From Verrucomicrobia bacterium Ga0077533 (GTDB taxonomy: Bacteria; Verrucomicrobiota; Verrucomicrobiia; Opitutales; Opitutaceae): a stretch of 33,411 nt of DNA. Location of the stretch: positions 1-33,411 of the forward strand of contig LNEH01000124.1 of the NCBI GenBank assembly GCA_001464505.1, given 5' to 3'. Under the pieces are notes generated by a model. That model had not been told where the DNA came from, searched no databases, and saw only the letters and a program-made list of their open reading frames with translations. Shown here one piece after another: positions 31,379 through 33,411 of this stretch; within the stretch, counting starts at the first letter, position 1; every line of letters begins with the position of its first letter. The translations under genes and the position numbers were made by a program.

Positions 31379-32665
31379 TCAGTAAATTGACGTCAACTGC
31401 GCGCGGATGACGGCGAGGGTGCGCTCGGTCGCGCCGCGGTTTGCCTCGCTCCACTCTCGCGCGGCGGCCGCGAGTTTCCCGCGCTGCGCGGCGTCCTGCA
31501 GCAGTTCCACCGCGGCCGCGATGAGCTCGCTGTGCGTCTCCACCCTCCGCACCGCGCCGGCCTCGGTGAGCGAGCGGATGATATCGCGGAAATTCGTCAT
31601 GCGCGGGCCGTGCAGCACCGGCTTGCCCAGCACCGCCGCCTCGACCGGCGTCTGGCCGCCGTCGTGCGGGGCCAGGCTCTTGCCGGTGAACACCAGGTCG
31701 GCGAGTTGTGTGAACTTCCGCAACTCCCCGGTCGTGTCGCCAACCGCGACGTCAACGGTGCCGGCCGCCGCGCCCGTGGACCGGAAGTGAAAACTCAAGC
31801 CCGATTTTTCCAGCAGGCCGCGCAATTCCTCGCGCCGCTCGGCATGACGCGGCACCAGCAACAGCGAAACCTTGAGCCCGCGCTCGCGCGCCACCTTCAA
31901 GGCCGTCATCAGCGCAGTTTCCTCGCCGGCCCAAGTCGAGGAGCCGAGCAGCACCAGCCCGGCGCCAAGGCCGAGTTCACGGCGCAGGCTCGTCCGCTCA
32001 TTTTCCGCCAGCAGCGGAATGGTGACATCGAGCTTGAGGTTGCCCGTGGTCTGCAGCCGCCCGGGCGGGAAACCCAGAGCCTTGAAGCGCTGCTCGTCGC
32101 GTTTGGACGCGCACAGCACCTGCGTGAGGCCGGCCGCCAACGAGCGCAGCACCCACTGGAAACGCAGCGAGCGCCGAAAACTGCGGTCGGACAGGCGGGC
32201 GTTGACGCTGATCACCGGCACGTGTCGGGCCTGCGCCTGCGCCACGTGCTCCGGCCAGCGTTCGCCTTCCATCAGGATGGCCAGATCCGGCGCCACCTGC
32301 CGCCAGGCCCGGGCGCTAAACGCCCAGAAATCCAAGGGAAAATAGCCCAGGCCGACCGTCAGCGCCGCATATTTTTCTTTCGCCAGCTGGTAGCCGGTGC
32401 TGGTGGTGGTGGTCAGGTAAACCTCGGTGTGTCCCTCGCGCCGGAACGCCTCGAGCAGCGGCGCGATGGCCAGCACCTCGCCGACGCTGACGGCCTGCAG
32501 CCAGATGCGGCGGGCGCCCGGGGCCTTGGCCGGCAGCGGCGGCACCTCGCCGAACCGGTGCCAGAAACCCTCCGCGTAACCCCCGCGCCGCCGCATCCGC
32601 CACAGGTAATAGGGCGAGGCGAGCAGCAACGCCGGCAGGAAGAGAAGGCGGTAAAGAAAGATCAT
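31379..32665 (-). CDS. waaA: 3-deoxy-D-manno-octulosonic acid (Kdo) transferase
   Basis: 428 residues, GT30 glycosyltransferase. An N-terminal membrane anchor (about 1-19, FLYRLLFLPALLLASPYYLW) holds it on the inner membrane's cytoplasmic side, where it transfers Kdo from CMP-Kdo to the lipid A precursor. The catalytic Glu is in WLQAVSVGEVLAIAPLLEA (about 60). Donor-domain motifs are TTTTSTGYQLAKEK, ILMEGERWPEH, VLCASKRDEQRFKALG, LGSSTWAGEE, LLLVPRHAERREEL and GKSLAPHDGGQTPVEAAVLGKPVLHGPRMTNF, where many WaaA have GGHNPLEPA. Its start ATG overlaps the preceding four-helix-bundle gene by 4 bp. It shows the organism has a lipopolysaccharide-type outer membrane. Confidence 0.94.
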   Translation of the reverse strand: MIFLYRLLFLPALLLASPYYLWRMRRRGGYAEGFWHRFGEVPPLPAKAPGARRIWLQAVSVGEVLAIAPLLEAFRREGHTEVYLTTTTSTGYQLAKEKYAALTVGLGYFPLDFWAFSARAWRQVAPDLAILMEGERWPEHVAQAQARHVPVISVNARLSDRSFRRSLRFQWVLRSLAAGLTQVLCASKRDEQRFKALGFPPGRLQTTGNLKLDVTIPLLAENERTSLRRELGLGAGLVLLGSSTWAGEETALMTALKVARERGLKVSLLLVPRHAERREELRGLLEKSGLSFHFRSTGAAAGTVDVAVGDTTGELRKFTQLADLVFTGKSLAPHDGGQTPVEAAVLGKPVLHGPRMTNFRDIIRSLTEAGAVRRVETHSELIAAAVELLQDAAQRGKLAAAAREWSEANRGATERTLAVIRAQLTSIY

Positions 32666-33105
32666 GAGCCGGCGTCACGCGGAGCGCGGAGGGCAGAACG
32701 CTGAGCGCCAGAAGCTGTTGGACTCAGTTTGCGATAGAGGCCGGAAGCCTTGGACACCACGGTTTCGACCGCGGTGAGCAACTGGTCTCGTTCAGCTTCG
32801 CTGATGTAGCCTTCATCAAAGGCCAGATAGGCATCCGATGCGACCTCGGCCGCGGAACCGTAGGCAATCTCCACAAACTGGGCGAAATCCTTGTCCGAAT
32901 TGCGCCCGCTGCCCTCCGCAATGTTCGCGCAAACCGAGCGGGCCGACCGGCGCATTTGCGAGGTCAGGCCGAACATTTCTTCGCGGGGAAATTTCCGCAC
33001 CAAGCCGGATACCAGGCGATACAACTTCCGCCCCTCCTGCCAGACCTCCAGACGCAAAAATCGGAATCGTTTGGTTTCCTCGGGCATTGGCGCAGTTTCA
33101 GGCAT
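32662..33105 (-). CDS. Four-helix-bundle protein (S23/IVP family)
   Basis: 147 residues. It belongs to the small four-helix-bundle family first seen as an ORF in 23S rRNA intervening sequences of Leptospira and related to Avd proteins of diversity-generating retroelements. Landmarks are LRLEVWQEGRKLYRLVSGLVRKFPREEMFGLTSQMRRSARSVCANIAEGSGRNSDKDFAQFVEIAYGSAAEV, where the MRRSARSVCANIAEGSG block is diagnostic. The start may also be the second Met, six codons on (33087). The stop overlaps the waaA ATG by 4 bp, so the two are translationally coupled here, away from any rRNA. The function of stand-alone members is unknown. Confidence 0.9.
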   Translation of the reverse strand: MPETAPMPEETKRFRFLRLEVWQEGRKLYRLVSGLVRKFPREEMFGLTSQMRRSARSVCANIAEGSGRNSDKDFAQFVEIAYGSAAEVASDAYLAFDEGYISEAERDQLLTAVETVVSKASGLYRKLSPTASGAQRSALRAPRDAGS

Positions 33106-33135
33106 TCCGCATTCAGCACTCCGCGTTCCGCACCG

Positions 33136-33411
33136 CTACTGCCCCAGCACCCAGGCGAAGATCAGCGGGGCCACGATGGTCGCGTCGCTCTCGATGATGA
33201 ACTTCGGCGTGCTGGCCCCGAGCTTGCCCCAGGTGATCTTCTCGTTGGGCACGGCGCCGGAGTAGCTGCCGTAGCTCGTGGTCGAGTCGCTGATCTGGGC
33301 GAAGTAGCCCCAGAGCGGCACGCCGGTGCGGCCCAGGTCCTGATGCAGCATCGGCACGACGCAGATCGGAAAATCGCCCGCGATGCCGCCGCCGATCTGG
33401 AAGAACCCGAT
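33136..33411 (-). CDS. Deoxyhypusine-synthase-like protein, C-terminal part (5' end outside window)
   Basis: 91 residues are visible, reading in from the right edge. GGGIAGDFPICVV and the closing VPNEKITWGKLGASTPKFIIESDATIVAPLIFAWVLGQ match the end of deoxyhypusine synthase. The active-site Lys (K329 in the human enzyme, in SWGK) is kept in ITWGKLG. SYGSYSGAVPNE corresponds to the human DSGARPDEA stretch. Bacteria lack eIF5A, so the substrate is not the eukaryotic one; known bacterial relatives act in polyamine (homospermidine or spermidine) synthesis. It lies 30 bp upstream of the four-helix-bundle gene. Confidence 0.85.
   Translation of the reverse strand: MGFFQIGGGIAGDFPICVVPMLHQDLGRTGVPLWGYFAQISDSTTSYGSYSGAVPNEKITWGKLGASTPKFIIESDATIVAPLIFAWVLGQ

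Overview
The window is GC-rich, densely coded chromosomal DNA. It most likely comes from a Verrucomicrobiota of the Opitutaceae type (Opitutus/Lacunisphaera-like). This is inferred from the gene set (GYF-domain membrane protein, OprO/P-type phosphate porin, deoxyhypusine-synthase-like protein, Gram-negative envelope genes waaA and tolC), the base composition, and the many small palindromic repeats sitting at gene ends. No rRNA or other taxonomic marker is present to prove it.

Layout. 1-9608 (+ strand): the 3' end of argS, a GYF-domain membrane protein, a YihY/BrkB membrane protein, a SurA/PpiD-like periplasmic chaperone, a TolC-type outer-membrane factor, a tryptophanase and a small four-helix membrane protein. 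9652-14350: miaA divergent from a lipid kinase gene, then (- strand) trpA followed 3 bp later by a REC-GGDEF response regulator, an endonuclease/exonuclease/phosphatase-family protein and tRNA-His(GTG). 14460-22840 (- strand): a complete phosphate module, reading porin-pstS and then pstC-pstA-pstB-phoU-phoB-phoR. Both transcription units are preceded by a candidate Pho box with 11-bp periodicity, so uptake across the outer membrane (porin), periplasmic capture (PstS), inner-membrane import (PstCAB) and signalling (PhoU, PhoR, PhoB) appear to form one autoregulated circuit. 23065-28681 (- strand): a ROK-family sugar kinase, a ClC chloride channel/transporter with CBS domains, and a large SNF2-family helicase.

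28682-31378 is an accessory island. It holds two miniature elements with terminal inverted repeats (130 and 320 bp, each with short flanking direct repeats), a hicB-hicA toxin-antitoxin pair, an AT-richer unknown gene, and a TPR lipoprotein gene lying between two exact 18-bp direct repeats. 31379-33411 (- strand) returns to housekeeping functions: waaA (Kdo transferase), a four-helix-bundle protein overlapping it by 4 bp, and the 3' part of a deoxyhypusine-synthase-like gene.

The most distinctive non-genic signal is the density of palindromic or REPIN-like repeats of several families. Some copies supply the stop codon of the gene before them. The 320-bp structured element beside hicBA and a relic of a second tolC 3' end (7391-7417) are the best candidates for something not yet described. 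The unusually large periplasmic insertion in PstC is the best protein-level oddity.
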